A stretch of 13,201 bases of DNA from Dehalococcoidales bacterium (GCA_012520835.1 JAAYNN010000024.1:1-13201); one strand, 5' to 3'; shown: positions 6,409 through 13,201, counted from the stretch's first letter. The notes: a model not told the origin generated them from the letters alone. Numbers and translations are program-made.

Positions 6409-7314
6409 ATGGTTGAAGAAATCCATGAGCTGATGGTTGAAGGGGCAGGGGAGCGGCTGGATAAATATATAGCTTCGAAACTCTCCTCGGTTTCGCGCAG
6501 TTTTATTCAGAAACTGATAGATGATAATAAAGTCACTGTCAATAACCGCCCGGAAAAAGCCGGTTTCAAGCTTTCTGCCGGCGACCGCATTATTATCAGC
6601 ATTCCCCAAATCGATACTACCGCTCTTAAAGCGGAGCCGATTCCGCTCGAAATCCTTTATGAAGACGATGACCTGCTGGTTATCGATAAACCGGCCGGCC
6701 TTACCGTGCATCCGGCACCCGGGCACCCTGAGCATACCCTGGTTAATGCGGTTTTATCGCATTTCCCGCAGTTAGCCGAAAGCGGCGGAGAACGCCTGAG
6801 GCCGGGTATCGTTCACAGGCTGGATAAGGATACATCGGGTTTGGTAGTGGTCGCCAAGAACCGTGAGGCGCTGGCAAATCTTTCCGGGCAGTTTAAATCG
6901 CGCTCGGTGACCAAAATCTACCTGACGCTGGTAAAAGGATATTTAAAACCGGAAAGCGGTCTTATAGAAGCCAGCCTTGGCAGGGACAGGGGGAATCGCA
7001 AAAGAATGGCGATAACGGAGAACGGCAAGGAAGCGCGCACGCGCTACCGCGTCTTAAAATACTATCAGGATGGCTATACGTTGCTGGAAGTAACGCTGGA
7101 GACGGGGCGCACCCACCAGATTAGAGTCCACCTGGCGGCCATCGGTTTCCCGGTCGCAGGTGACATAACGTATGGCGTGAAAGCGCCTTTTCTATCGCGA
7201 CAGTTCCTGCATGCCCATCGCATTGAGTTTATCCTTCCATCAACGGGGGAAACCGTTGCCTTTCAATCCGAATTGCCGCCGGATTTGAAACAGGCTCTGG
7301 AACAGATCGCTTAA
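6409..7314 (+). CDS. rluD: 23S rRNA pseudouridine synthase, RluD/RluA family
   Basis: Converts specific uridines in rRNA to pseudouridine; 301 aa. An S4 RNA-binding domain fills about residues 13-65 (ERLDKYIASKL...SRSFIQKLI). The catalytic domain follows, with the active-site motif HRLDKDTSG at 136-144 and the catalytic Asp at D139. KPAGLTVHPAPGH (94-106) and GRTHQIRVHLAAIG (near 228-241) are further family motifs. S4 plus catalytic domain fits RluD/RluC better than RluA, and the lspA neighbour is the usual RluD context; exact uridine targets are not deducible. The ATG at 6409 has a weak ribosome binding site and follows lspA by 12 bases, so it is probably in the same transcript. Confidence 0.94.
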   Translation: MVEEIHELMVEGAGERLDKYIASKLSSVSRSFIQKLIDDNKVTVNNRPEKAGFKLSAGDRIIISIPQIDTTALKAEPIPLEILYEDDDLLVIDKPAGLTVHPAPGHPEHTLVNAVLSHFPQLAESGGERLRPGIVHRLDKDTSGLVVVAKNREALANLSGQFKSRSVTKIYLTLVKGYLKPESGLIEASLGRDRGNRKRMAITENGKEARTRYRVLKYYQDGYTLLEVTLETGRTHQIRVHLAAIGFPVAGDITYGVKAPFLSRQFLHAHRIEFILPSTGETVAFQSELPPDLKQALEQIA

Positions 7315-7389
7315 GTCGTCCTTGCTTATATCTAGATTGTTGTTTCCCGTGATGTTAGAATATAGACAGTATTTTTAGCGGGGTATATA

Positions 7390-7917
7390 ATGCAGAAAGA
7401 GCAGGAAGAATCTGGCGGCATTGTACTGGAATTCGCCGGTTTCTGGCGCAGGTTTGCTGCTTTTGTCATCGATGCGGCGGTTTTAGCGCTTATTACCTCC
7501 GTTTGCATGCCTTTCCGGCAGCTGGGGTTTATCCGGATATGGAATCCCGATATAATAAGTGATATTTACAACTGGCTGATTCTGCCCCGGTTTATATTTT
7601 GTAATCTATTGACCCTGATAATAGTGGTCAGTTATTTTGTGATATTCTGGGTCTGGCGCGGGCAAACCCTGGGTAAAATGGTGATGAATATCAAGGTGAT
7701 TTGCCCCGACGGCTCCAATATAAGTATCGGAATTGCATTCTTGAGGTATCTCGGTTACATTGTATCGGCGGTAGTGCTGTTTTTCGGTTTTATCTGGATT
7801 GCCTTCGATAAGCAAAAACAGGGATTTCATGATAAAATTGCCGGAACCTTTGTGGTAATTCTGCCGCAGCCAAAAATAAAAGTCACCGATCCGAACCCGA
7901 CCGGAGCCAAGGCATAA
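7390..7917 (+). CDS. RDD-family membrane protein
   Basis: Membrane protein of 175 aa with the RDD domain. The defining residues are seen: FWRRFAAFVIDA (18-29) with Arg and Asp in the first helix, the central GQTLGKMVMNIKV (91-103), and FDKQKQGFHDKIAGT (139-153) near the end of the third helix. Hydrophobic helices lie at about 22-39, 66-89 and 117-138. The biochemical role of most RDD proteins is unknown; some members act in ion or small-molecule transport, which cannot be claimed here. The ATG at 7390 has GCGGGG about 8 bases upstream. A 75-base gap after rluD could hold a weak promoter. The next gene downstream is the A+T-rich endonuclease, so this marks the left border of the inserted module. 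Confidence 0.85.
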   Translation: MQKEQEESGGIVLEFAGFWRRFAAFVIDAAVLALITSVCMPFRQLGFIRIWNPDIISDIYNWLILPRFIFCNLLTLIIVVSYFVIFWVWRGQTLGKMVMNIKVICPDGSNISIGIAFLRYLGYIVSAVVLFFGFIWIAFDKQKQGFHDKIAGTFVVILPQPKIKVTDPNPTGAKA

Positions 7918-7946
7918 TAATTGGAAAATATATTAGGGAGCATGCT

Positions 7947-8579
7947 TTGAATAATTATATTATAGATTTGTTTACAGACAATAAAATGGTAGAGAAAATA
8001 CAAAAACGATTACCATATCTTTATCATTTAGCTGAGTTGGATAGTTCTAGAGCTGGGAAAATAGGGATGGAGGTTGGTTCTCTTCGTGAAAAAATAATTG
8101 TCTCCTTATTACTTTATAAATATGGCGAAGATAATGTTGAAACAGATATTCCAATAACCGAACCAGAAGTTGATGTTAAATTGTTTGGTAAACCAATCTC
8201 GATAAAAACTATAACTTGTACGAAATTGAGTGGTGTGAAGCTGGTCTGGACGGTTGATGTCCAGAAGGCGCAAGAATTTTTAGAACATTATTTTCCTTGC
8301 TGTGATATATTATTAGTACAAATTGATTGGAATAAAATAGGTAGTTTTTATTATATACCTTTGGAAAGCCAGATCAGAGTTTTTAAGGAATTAGGAAGTG
8401 AAGGGTATATTAAACTACCCAAGCAAGGGACTAATCCAAGGGGTGCTGAATTTACTAATGAGGCGTTATCTAAATTAACAACAGATAAAGAAACAAGAGA
8501 AATAAAAATTGAATGGATTAAGCAGGATATCAATTATTCACCGTATAAGAGATGGATTGACTATTGGAGTGAAGAATGA
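7947..8579 (+). CDS. Type II restriction endonuclease, ThaI-like
   Basis: Protein of 210 aa that I match from memory to the ThaI family of type II restriction enzymes; ThaI itself cuts CGCG. A PD-(D/E)XK-like core is visible: acidic residues in the helix around E42-E48, then D76 in TEPEVDVKLFG and S85-I86-K87 in PISIKTIT, with K87 as the probable catalytic Lys. Start: TTG at 7947, 6 bases after AGGGAG; the nearby ATG at 7942 is stopped after two codons. The gene is A+T-rich (8101-8160 has 18 G+C of 60), unlike the flanks. The stop overlaps the methyltransferase start (ATGA), the classic layout of a restriction-modification pair. No controller gene is present. Cut site is unproven; CGCG is a hypothesis. 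Confidence 0.75.
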   Translation: MNNYIIDLFTDNKMVEKIQKRLPYLYHLAELDSSRAGKIGMEVGSLREKIIVSLLLYKYGEDNVETDIPITEPEVDVKLFGKPISIKTITCTKLSGVKLVWTVDVQKAQEFLEHYFPCCDILLVQIDWNKIGSFYYIPLESQIRVFKELGSEGYIKLPKQGTNPRGAEFTNEALSKLTTDKETREIKIEWIKQDINYSPYKRWIDYWSEE

Positions 8580-9496
8580 GAGACATATGTTCTAGTACAG
8601 AAAAAAGGGGAACAAAAACAAGTGCCTTTGGTTCACCGGGAAGGATAAATCATGATTCATCCTCGTTCTATGCCAGTAAACTATATGAACACCTACCTAC
8701 TGGCGGGGACGTAGAATATACCGAAAATACCATTCCCCCATGTTATTTAGATAGGTTATTGTGTAAATCAAGCGAACATATGGTTGAACTCCCAGATAAT
8801 AGTGTTCATCTTATGGTTACATCACCTCCATATAACGTAGGTAAGGAATATGATGAAGATTTATCGCTTGAACAATACAGGCAATTATTAAAAAATGTGT
8901 GGAGCAATGTTTATCGTGTATTAGTTCCTGGTGGCAGAGTATGTATTAATATAGCAAATCTCGGTAGAAAACCATACATACCACTTCATTCCTATATCAT
9001 TGAGGATATGCAGGCGCTAGGATTTCTTATGAGAGGAGAGATTATCTGGAATAAAGCTTCAGGTTCAAGTCCATCCACTGCTTGGGGGTCATGGTTATCT
9101 CCTACTAATCCTATACTGAGAGATATACATGAGTATATTCTTGTTTTTTGTAAGGATACATTTAGCAGAAAACGAGTTGCAGGGCGGGAAAGTACAATTA
9201 ATAAAGAGCAATTTTTAGAGTATACAAAAAGTGTATGGACATTTTCAGCGGAATCCGCACGTAAAATTGGACATCCCGCACCATTCCCAATAGAATTACC
9301 TTATAGATTGATACAATTATATACCTTTAAGGATGAAATAATTCTCGATCCGTTTTGTGGCAGTGGTTCTACCTTTATAGCAGCTATAAAAGCAGGTAGA
9401 CATTATGTAGGATATGATATTGATGAAAATTATATCTCTATAGCGGAAAAGAGAATAAAAGAATATAATCGACAATTAACAATTCCTTTTATGTGA
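8576..9496 (+). CDS. DNA methyltransferase, beta class, N4-cytosine type (R-M partner)
   Basis: SAM-dependent DNA methyltransferase of 306 aa protecting the host from the adjacent nuclease. The catalytic motif IV, TSPPY (82-86), comes before the SAM-binding motif I, DPFCGSGST (258-266), which defines the beta class. The S-P-P-Y form is typical of N4-cytosine enzymes, although some N6-adenine enzymes also have it. HPAPFP at 233-238 belongs to motif X. The N-terminal stretch GTKTSAFGSPGRINHDSS (12-29) recurs in small R-M methyltransferases of this type, as I recall. The ATG shares four bases with the endonuclease stop and has GGAG 6 bases upstream. Base composition matches the endonuclease and not gltX. 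Whether the product is m4C, and at which site, needs testing. Confidence 0.9.
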   Translation: MRDICSSTEKRGTKTSAFGSPGRINHDSSSFYASKLYEHLPTGGDVEYTENTIPPCYLDRLLCKSSEHMVELPDNSVHLMVTSPPYNVGKEYDEDLSLEQYRQLLKNVWSNVYRVLVPGGRVCINIANLGRKPYIPLHSYIIEDMQALGFLMRGEIIWNKASGSSPSTAWGSWLSPTNPILRDIHEYILVFCKDTFSRKRVAGRESTINKEQFLEYTKSVWTFSAESARKIGHPAPFPIELPYRLIQLYTFKDEIILDPFCGSGSTFIAAIKAGRHYVGYDIDENYISIAEKRIKEYNRQLTIPFM

Positions 9497-9505
9497 GAAT
9501 AAGTA

Positions 9506-10996
9506 ATGAGTGATAAAATCAGAGTACGTTATGCCCCCAGCCCCACCGGCTACCCCCATGTAGGGAATATCAGGACAGCTTTATTCAACTGGCTTTTTGC
9601 CCGTCACCACGGCGGCAGCTTCCTCGTGCGTATCGAGGATACCGATGTTGCCCGCACGGTAGAGGGCGCAGTAGAGGCCATACTGGACGGGCTGCGCTGG
9701 CTGGGAATAGACTGGGATGAAGGTCCCGAGGTCGGCGGCAATTACGGGCCGTATGTACAATCACAGCGCCTGGATAGATACAAGGCCACTGCTAAAAAAT
9801 TAATCGAACAGGGCGATGCCTATTACTGCTACTGCACCCCGGAACGCCTTGACAAGATGCGCGACGAGCAAATGAAAAACAAGCAGCCTCCGGGCTACGA
9901 CCGGCGTTGCCGCGATATGTCTGTTCCTGAAAGCACTCTGAAATGGTTGTCGGGGATGAAACGGGTAGTGCGTTTCCGCACGCCGCTTTCGGGTAAAACT
10001 GCCTTTCGCGATATCATACGCGGCGATGTCAGCTTTGAAAACTCCACCATAGATGATTTCGTCATTATAAAATCCGACGGATTTCCGACCTATCACCTGG
10101 CCAGCATCGTCGATGACCACGATATGGGGATAACTCATGTGCTGCGGGCGGAGGAATGGCTTTCGAGCACTCCGCGCCACCTGATGATGTATAAAGCCAT
10201 GGGATATAAACCGCCCGAATTTGCCCATCTGCCGATGCTTTTAGGCACCGACAGGTCGAAGCTCAGCAAGCGGCACGGCTCGGTTTCCATCATCGAATAT
10301 AAAGAACAGGGCTATCTGCCTGAAGCCATGGTGAATTTTCTGTCGCTTCTGGGCTGGTCGCTGGACGGTAAAACCGAATTGATGACCGTCAAGGAAATTA
10401 TCAAGAATTTTACCCTGGGTCGTGTAAACTCCACCGGCGCCATCTTCAATGTCGAAAAGCTGGACTGGATGAACGGGGTATATATCCGCGACCTTAAAGT
10501 GGAAGATTTTTCGCAGCGTGTCATCCCGTTTCTGGAAAGAGACCTGCCTCAGGAAGTAAAAAGGCCTGTATCTCTGGAATACGTTAAAAAGATTGCCCCA
10601 TTGGTACAGGAAAGAGTCAAGAAGCTGAATGAAATATCTGAACTGACGGAATTCTTTTTTACGGATAAACTGGAATACGATGCCAATATACTGGTTGCCA
10701 AGAAGACCACCCGCGAAACTACCAGGATAATACTTGAAACCGCTTTGAAGGAACTCGATGAACTGCCCGAGTTTACCGAAGAAAACCTGGAGGCAGTCCT
10801 GAGGCCGATGGCCGAGGCACTGGCGGTTAAGACAGGGCAATTGTTCGGTACGCTGCGCTCGGCAACCAGTGGCAGGGAAGTGGCGCCGCCGCTTTTTCAG
10901 ACCATGGCGGTCATCGGAAAAGAGCGCTGTATGAAAAGAATCAGGGAAGCGCTGGTAAAACTGGACGGAGCGCAGGACAAGAGCGGCGGGGAATAG
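9506..10996 (+). CDS. gltX: Glutamate--tRNA ligase
   Basis: Class I aminoacyl-tRNA synthetase charging tRNA-Glu; 496 aa, full length. The N-terminal catalytic fold has APSPTGYPHVGN (10-21), the HIGH-motif variant, and KLSKR (252-256), the KMSKS variant, before the anticodon-binding helical domains. A zinc-like site has C108, C110 and C135 at the spacing of the E. coli ligands, but D137 where E. coli has His. Whether the enzyme is discriminating or also charges tRNA-Gln cannot be judged from these motifs. The ATG is 9 bases after the methyltransferase stop, with only a weak ribosome binding site (GAGAATAAG). G+C rises sharply here (9601-9660 has 39 G+C of 60). It may now depend on read-through from upstream. 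Confidence 0.97.
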   Translation: MSDKIRVRYAPSPTGYPHVGNIRTALFNWLFARHHGGSFLVRIEDTDVARTVEGAVEAILDGLRWLGIDWDEGPEVGGNYGPYVQSQRLDRYKATAKKLIEQGDAYYCYCTPERLDKMRDEQMKNKQPPGYDRRCRDMSVPESTLKWLSGMKRVVRFRTPLSGKTAFRDIIRGDVSFENSTIDDFVIIKSDGFPTYHLASIVDDHDMGITHVLRAEEWLSSTPRHLMMYKAMGYKPPEFAHLPMLLGTDRSKLSKRHGSVSIIEYKEQGYLPEAMVNFLSLLGWSLDGKTELMTVKEIIKNFTLGRVNSTGAIFNVEKLDWMNGVYIRDLKVEDFSQRVIPFLERDLPQEVKRPVSLEYVKKIAPLVQERVKKLNEISELTEFFFTDKLEYDANILVAKKTTRETTRIILETALKELDELPEFTEENLEAVLRPMAEALAVKTGQLFGTLRSATSGREVAPPLFQTMAVIGKERCMKRIREALVKLDGAQDKSGGE

Positions 10997-11443
10997 TTAA
11001 TTTAACATTAAAAATAAAAACCGTTCATTGCAGGTTTCTGTAAATCATGATGTCTAAAAAGCATATATTGATGCCGTTATGGTTCGATCCCGACCTGTCG
11101 GGAAAGGGTCAAATGAACGGGAGAAAACATACTTGCTAATCGTCGCCGTTATGGTTCGACAGGCTCACCACGAACGGCTCTAATTTAACCACGAGAGGCT
11201 TTGATAATATGTGCGCATCATGAGACAGACGAAGGACACGAACGGCTTTCTTGATTCCAGTTTTAATCGTCCTGTGTCCGATGTATCGGGAAACTATTGA
11301 AAACGAAATGACAACGGTGGTTGAGAGAAACCGGTTTTAAATCTATCGAATATACTATTCGTTAATGGCATTAATTGTATTTAACTCGAAAATCCTGTCC
11401 TTCAGGCGCCATAATCGAATAGAACTATTATAAGGGTATTTTC
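10997..11443. other. 447-base intergenic region with repeat debris
   Basis: No gene is seen. The left part holds repeated motifs (listed separately). Further right, cacgaacggct occurs twice (11169-11179 and 11237-11247), and the stretches 'taatttaaccacgaga' and 'gaaggacacgaacgg' resemble short interspersed 'CACGAAGG' sequences known from intergenic DNA of many bacteria. An inverted repeat cgaata-tac-tattcg lies at 11347-11361 and could be an operator for the downstream radical SAM gene. No clear terminator follows gltX, and no good -35/-10 pair precedes 11444. Confidence 0.6.
11021..11179. repeat. Cluster of short direct and inverted repeats (REP-like)
   Basis: The 15-mer gccgttatggttcga occurs at 11073-11087 and 11145-11159. 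In the second copy it leads into aggctcaccacgaacgg, with gttcg / cgaac able to pair; this resembles a palindromic element common in intergenic DNA of many phyla. In the first copy it leads into the hairpin cccgac-ct-gtcggg (11089-11102). A 9-bp inverted pair ccgttcatt (11021-11029) / aatgaacgg (11112-11120) brackets the first copy. The two copies differ after the shared part, so they look like decayed members of one family. Confidence 0.6.
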
Positions 11444-12430
11444 ATGATTCCCGTATATATTTCCCTTTATGAATCGGGCGAAATGGCAAAGCGCGCCGAG
11501 CGGCTTAAAAAGCGGCTGGCTGACTGCGATATCTGCCCGCGAAAATGCGGGGTTAATCGCCTCGGCGGTGAAATGGGATACTGCAATTCCGGGGCACTGC
11601 CTATTGTTTCCTCTTACTGCGACCATCACGGCGAGGAGCCGGTTCTCTCCGGCAAAAAGGGTTCTGTCACCATCTTTTTTGCTAACTGTAATCTGCGCTG
11701 TGTCTATTGCCAGAACCACCAGATCAGCCAGAACTGGACTGTGCAGAAAGCGAATGAAATCACATGTCATCAACTGGCAGAGCACATGCTTCACCTGCAG
11801 AACGAACTGGGCTGCCATAATATCAACATGGTTTCTCCATCGCATTTCGTGCCGCAGATAATTGAAGCCCTGCTGGAAGCAGTGCCGCAGGGGCTGAATA
11901 TCCCTCTGGTTTACAACACCAACGGCTATGATAGCCTTGAAACTCTGAAGGAGCTGGATGGCGTCGTTGACATCTATCTGCCCGATTTCAAGTATTCCGA
12001 TAATAAACATGCCAAAGGATTATCCGACGCTGCCAATTATGTCGAGGCAGCTAGGGCTGCCATCAGGGAAATGTATCGGCAGGTGGGAAATCTGGTCATC
12101 GATGATAACGGCATAGCACAGCGGGGGCTGATTGTACGCCACCTTATCCTGCCCGAAAGGCTATCCGGCAGCCGGGAAGTCTTAAAATGGCTGGCAGAAG
12201 AACTATCGCGGGAAGTAACTATCAGTGTCATGTCCCAGTATAACCCGATGTACCATGCCCTGGAGATGCCACAGCTTGCCAGGAGCATCTCACAGGCGGA
12301 ATTCGATGAAGTATTCAATCTGGTGGTTGAACTCGGAATGGAGAACGGCTGGGTGCAGCAGCTGGAAGCCGCGGATTACTATGTCCCTGATTTCGAGCGC
12401 AAGGGGCATCCTTTCATTTTTGAAATTTAA
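11444..12430 (+). CDS. Radical SAM protein, PflX type (PflA-like)
   Basis: Cytoplasmic radical SAM enzyme of 328 aa. The cluster motif is CNLRCVYCQN, with C82, C86 and C89 (CX3CX2C) for the SAM-bound [4Fe-4S]. Ahead of it lies a second cysteine group, CDICPRKCGVNRLGGEMGYC (C28, C31, C35, C47), which is the mark of the PflX group (COG1313), relatives of pyruvate formate-lyase activases. VYNTNGY (156-162) and DIYLPDFKY (176-184) are conserved barrel segments. The target protein or substrate is not known for this group, and no glycyl-radical enzyme lies nearby. The ATG at 11444 has AAGGG about 8 bases upstream. The GyrI-like gene follows after 34 bases and is probably co-transcribed. Confidence 0.88.
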   Translation: MIPVYISLYESGEMAKRAERLKKRLADCDICPRKCGVNRLGGEMGYCNSGALPIVSSYCDHHGEEPVLSGKKGSVTIFFANCNLRCVYCQNHQISQNWTVQKANEITCHQLAEHMLHLQNELGCHNINMVSPSHFVPQIIEALLEAVPQGLNIPLVYNTNGYDSLETLKELDGVVDIYLPDFKYSDNKHAKGLSDAANYVEAARAAIREMYRQVGNLVIDDNGIAQRGLIVRHLILPERLSGSREVLKWLAEELSREVTISVMSQYNPMYHALEMPQLARSISQAEFDEVFNLVVELGMENGWVQQLEAADYYVPDFERKGHPFIFEI

Positions 12431-12464
12431 CTATCCAAAAATTACTTTACTGGAGGAAATGTTA

Positions 12465-12926
12465 GTGGAATCGAAAATTGAACTGACGAGCATGGAAGCA
12501 AAACCGGTGCTATCCGTAAGGGTGGCAACCACCATCGAAGATTTGCCTGCCCTGATTAACGATAGCTATCGCAGAATTGCCGATTACATGGCGGAGTTGG
12601 GAGAAAGCCCGGTCGGTGCTCCGTTTGCTGCCTATCACAGGCAGGATGCCCAGAGCCTTGATATCGAACTGGGTGTTCCCGTATCAGGGAATTTGCCCGG
12701 CAGGGATGATATTAAAGCAGGGGAAACCGCTTCCGGCGATGCCGTTGTTTATATGCATGAAGGCCCCTATACCGATTTAAAGCCGGTCTATCAAAAACTT
12801 TTCGATTGGATAGGGGAGAACGGCTGTACTCCGAAGGGCCTTTACTACGAATACTATTTCAATTCCCCCGGGGATGTTCCCGAAAAAAACCTTGTGACCC
12901 GCATTGTAATACCGGTCGAAAAATAA
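12465..12926 (+). CDS. GyrI-like small-molecule-binding domain protein
   Basis: Stand-alone GyrI-like (AraC effector-binding / SOUL-like fold) domain of 153 aa, without any DNA-binding domain. Family features are the N-terminal strand KIELTSMEAKPVLSVRV, the central IELGVPVSG segment, and the C-terminal AVVYMHEGPYTDLKPVYQ and KNLVTRIVIPVEK segments. Such single-domain proteins bind small hydrophobic or cyclic compounds, and some hydrolyse them; the ligand here is unknown. Start: GTG at 12465, 8 bases after TGGAGG. An ATG at 12459 is in frame but only 2 bases from that site, and the frame is open much further upstream as a shadow of the radical SAM gene. Location directly after that gene suggests one transcript. 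Confidence 0.85.
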   Translation: MESKIELTSMEAKPVLSVRVATTIEDLPALINDSYRRIADYMAELGESPVGAPFAAYHRQDAQSLDIELGVPVSGNLPGRDDIKAGETASGDAVVYMHEGPYTDLKPVYQKLFDWIGENGCTPKGLYYEYYFNSPGDVPEKNLVTRIVIPVEK

Positions 12927-12964
12927 CGCCCCTTTGCGGGGAAATCTGAATACGAAAAATTAAA

Positions 12965-13020
12965 AAGCGGTTCCTGTTAATCATATGTACGGTGATTGAT
13001 AGGTGCCGCTTCGATTTTTA
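12965..13020 (+). terminator. Intrinsic terminator after the GyrI-like gene
   Basis: An imperfect 19-base stem (12965-12983 with 12993-13011; 15 of 19 positions pair, ends aagcgg / ccgctt and aatca / tgatt) with a 9-base loop is followed by tcgattttta. The left flank is A-rich (aaaaattaaaa), so it could also work in reverse. A smaller cccc-tttgc-gggg hairpin lies at 12929-12941, just after the stop. Confidence 0.6.
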
Positions 13021-13034
13021 GATAATTGGGGTAT

Positions 13035-13084
13035 AAAAATATTCCACTGAGTCCATATTGGGTTAAACGGACTGTCAGTGGAAT
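13035..13084 (-). terminator. Intrinsic terminator for the minus-strand gene entering at the right edge
   Basis: attccactga (13041-13050) and gtcc (13051-13054) pair with tcagtggaat (13075-13084) and ggac (13069-13072), a 14-bp stem with a 2-base bulge and a 14-base loop. Read on the minus strand it is followed at once by ATTTTTATAC, a good U-tract. It lies about 30 bases after the stop codons of the gene ending at 13113. Confidence 0.72.
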
Positions 13085-13112
13085 TATGCGGGATTTGCTT
13101 TACAGGAGATTA

Positions 13113-13201
13113 TTATCTCTTGCGGTTGGCAAAAGAAAACTCGATTTTCTTGCCGTTGCGCTTGGTGTCTTTCTTATTGACGTTCTCAATAAATTTCCTG
13201 A
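13113..13201 (-). CDS. C-terminal end of an unidentified basic protein (partial)
   Basis: An open minus-strand frame enters from the right edge and ends in two in-frame TAA codons (the first at 13115-13113). Only the last 28 residues are visible. They are strongly basic, with many Lys and Arg and the end KKIEFSFANRKR. I do not recognise the family. The double stop followed by a strong hairpin and U-tract supports a real gene end. Confidence 0.5.
   Translation of the reverse strand, partial: RKFIENVNKKDTKRNGKKIEFSFANRKR

Noticed and set aside
7315..7389. Promoter for the RDD gene (TTGTTG, 18 bases, TATAGA)
   Set aside because: Only 3 of 6 and 4 of 6 consensus matches; too weak to list as a feature.
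11080..11102. ggttcgatccc looks like the T-arm of a tRNA
   Set aside because: The flanking bases do not form a T-stem, acceptor or anticodon arm, and the same 15-mer recurs 72 bases on as part of a repeat.
11402..12010. Minus-strand 202-codon frame opposite the radical SAM gene
   Set aside because: The plus-strand frame has two clear cysteine cluster motifs; the opposite frame is a shadow.
12225..12464. Long N-terminal extension of the GyrI-like protein
   Set aside because: This frame lies inside the 3' part of the radical SAM gene in another frame; TGGAGG at 12451-12456 points to the GTG at 12465.
1..13201. CRISPR array or prophage
   Set aside because: No regularly spaced repeats and no phage structural, integrase or cas-like genes were seen.

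Overview
The window reads as ordinary chromosome of a bacterium of moderate G+C, gene-dense, with overlapping start/stop codons and frequent TTG and GTG starts. The style of the proteins and the run TraR/DksA-type zinc finger - lspA - rluD - RDD - gltX make me think of Chloroflexota, class Dehalococcoidia. That placement is an inference; there is no rRNA or other phylogenetic anchor here.

Layout. (1) 2-1065, plus strand: ybeY (16S rRNA maturation endonuclease), then an iron-sulfur flavoprotein joined to it by a 1-base overlap. (2) 1066-1163: convergent gap holding a nested inverted repeat. (3) 5160 down to 1164, minus strand: a Fur-family regulator, the metal ABC transporter znuA-znuC-znuB, and pyrD (class 1B dihydroorotate dehydrogenase). 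Gaps are 69, 3, -1 and 38 bases, so this looks like one transcription unit. A sigma70-type promoter (TTGACA, 17 bases, TAAGAT) and a 14-bp perfect palindrome at the predicted start site lie in front of fur, as expected for a self-regulated metal-uptake operon. (4) 5161-5549: a 389-base divergent gap. (5) 5550-7917, plus strand: TraR/DksA-type zinc-finger protein, lspA, rluD, then an RDD-family membrane protein. LspA would process lipoproteins such as the ZnuA of this window. (6) 7947-9496: a two-gene restriction-modification module, ThaI-like endonuclease plus beta-class (N4-cytosine-type) methyltransferase. It is clearly more A+T-rich than its flanks and sits between the RDD gene and gltX; it is the clearest acquired piece in the window. 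(7) 9506-10996: gltX. (8) 10997-11443: a 447-base intergenic region carrying repeat debris. (9) 11444-12926: a PflX-type radical SAM protein followed by a stand-alone GyrI-like domain protein. (10) 12927-13201: two terminator hairpins, one per strand, between the GyrI-like gene and the C-terminal end of an unidentified basic protein entering on the minus strand.

Most of the window is housekeeping. I see no CRISPR array, tRNA, rRNA, transposase or convincing wholly new system. The parts most worth a second look are the restriction-modification insert, pyrD at the end of a zinc/metal operon, the repeat-filled gap after gltX, and the radical SAM / GyrI-like pair.
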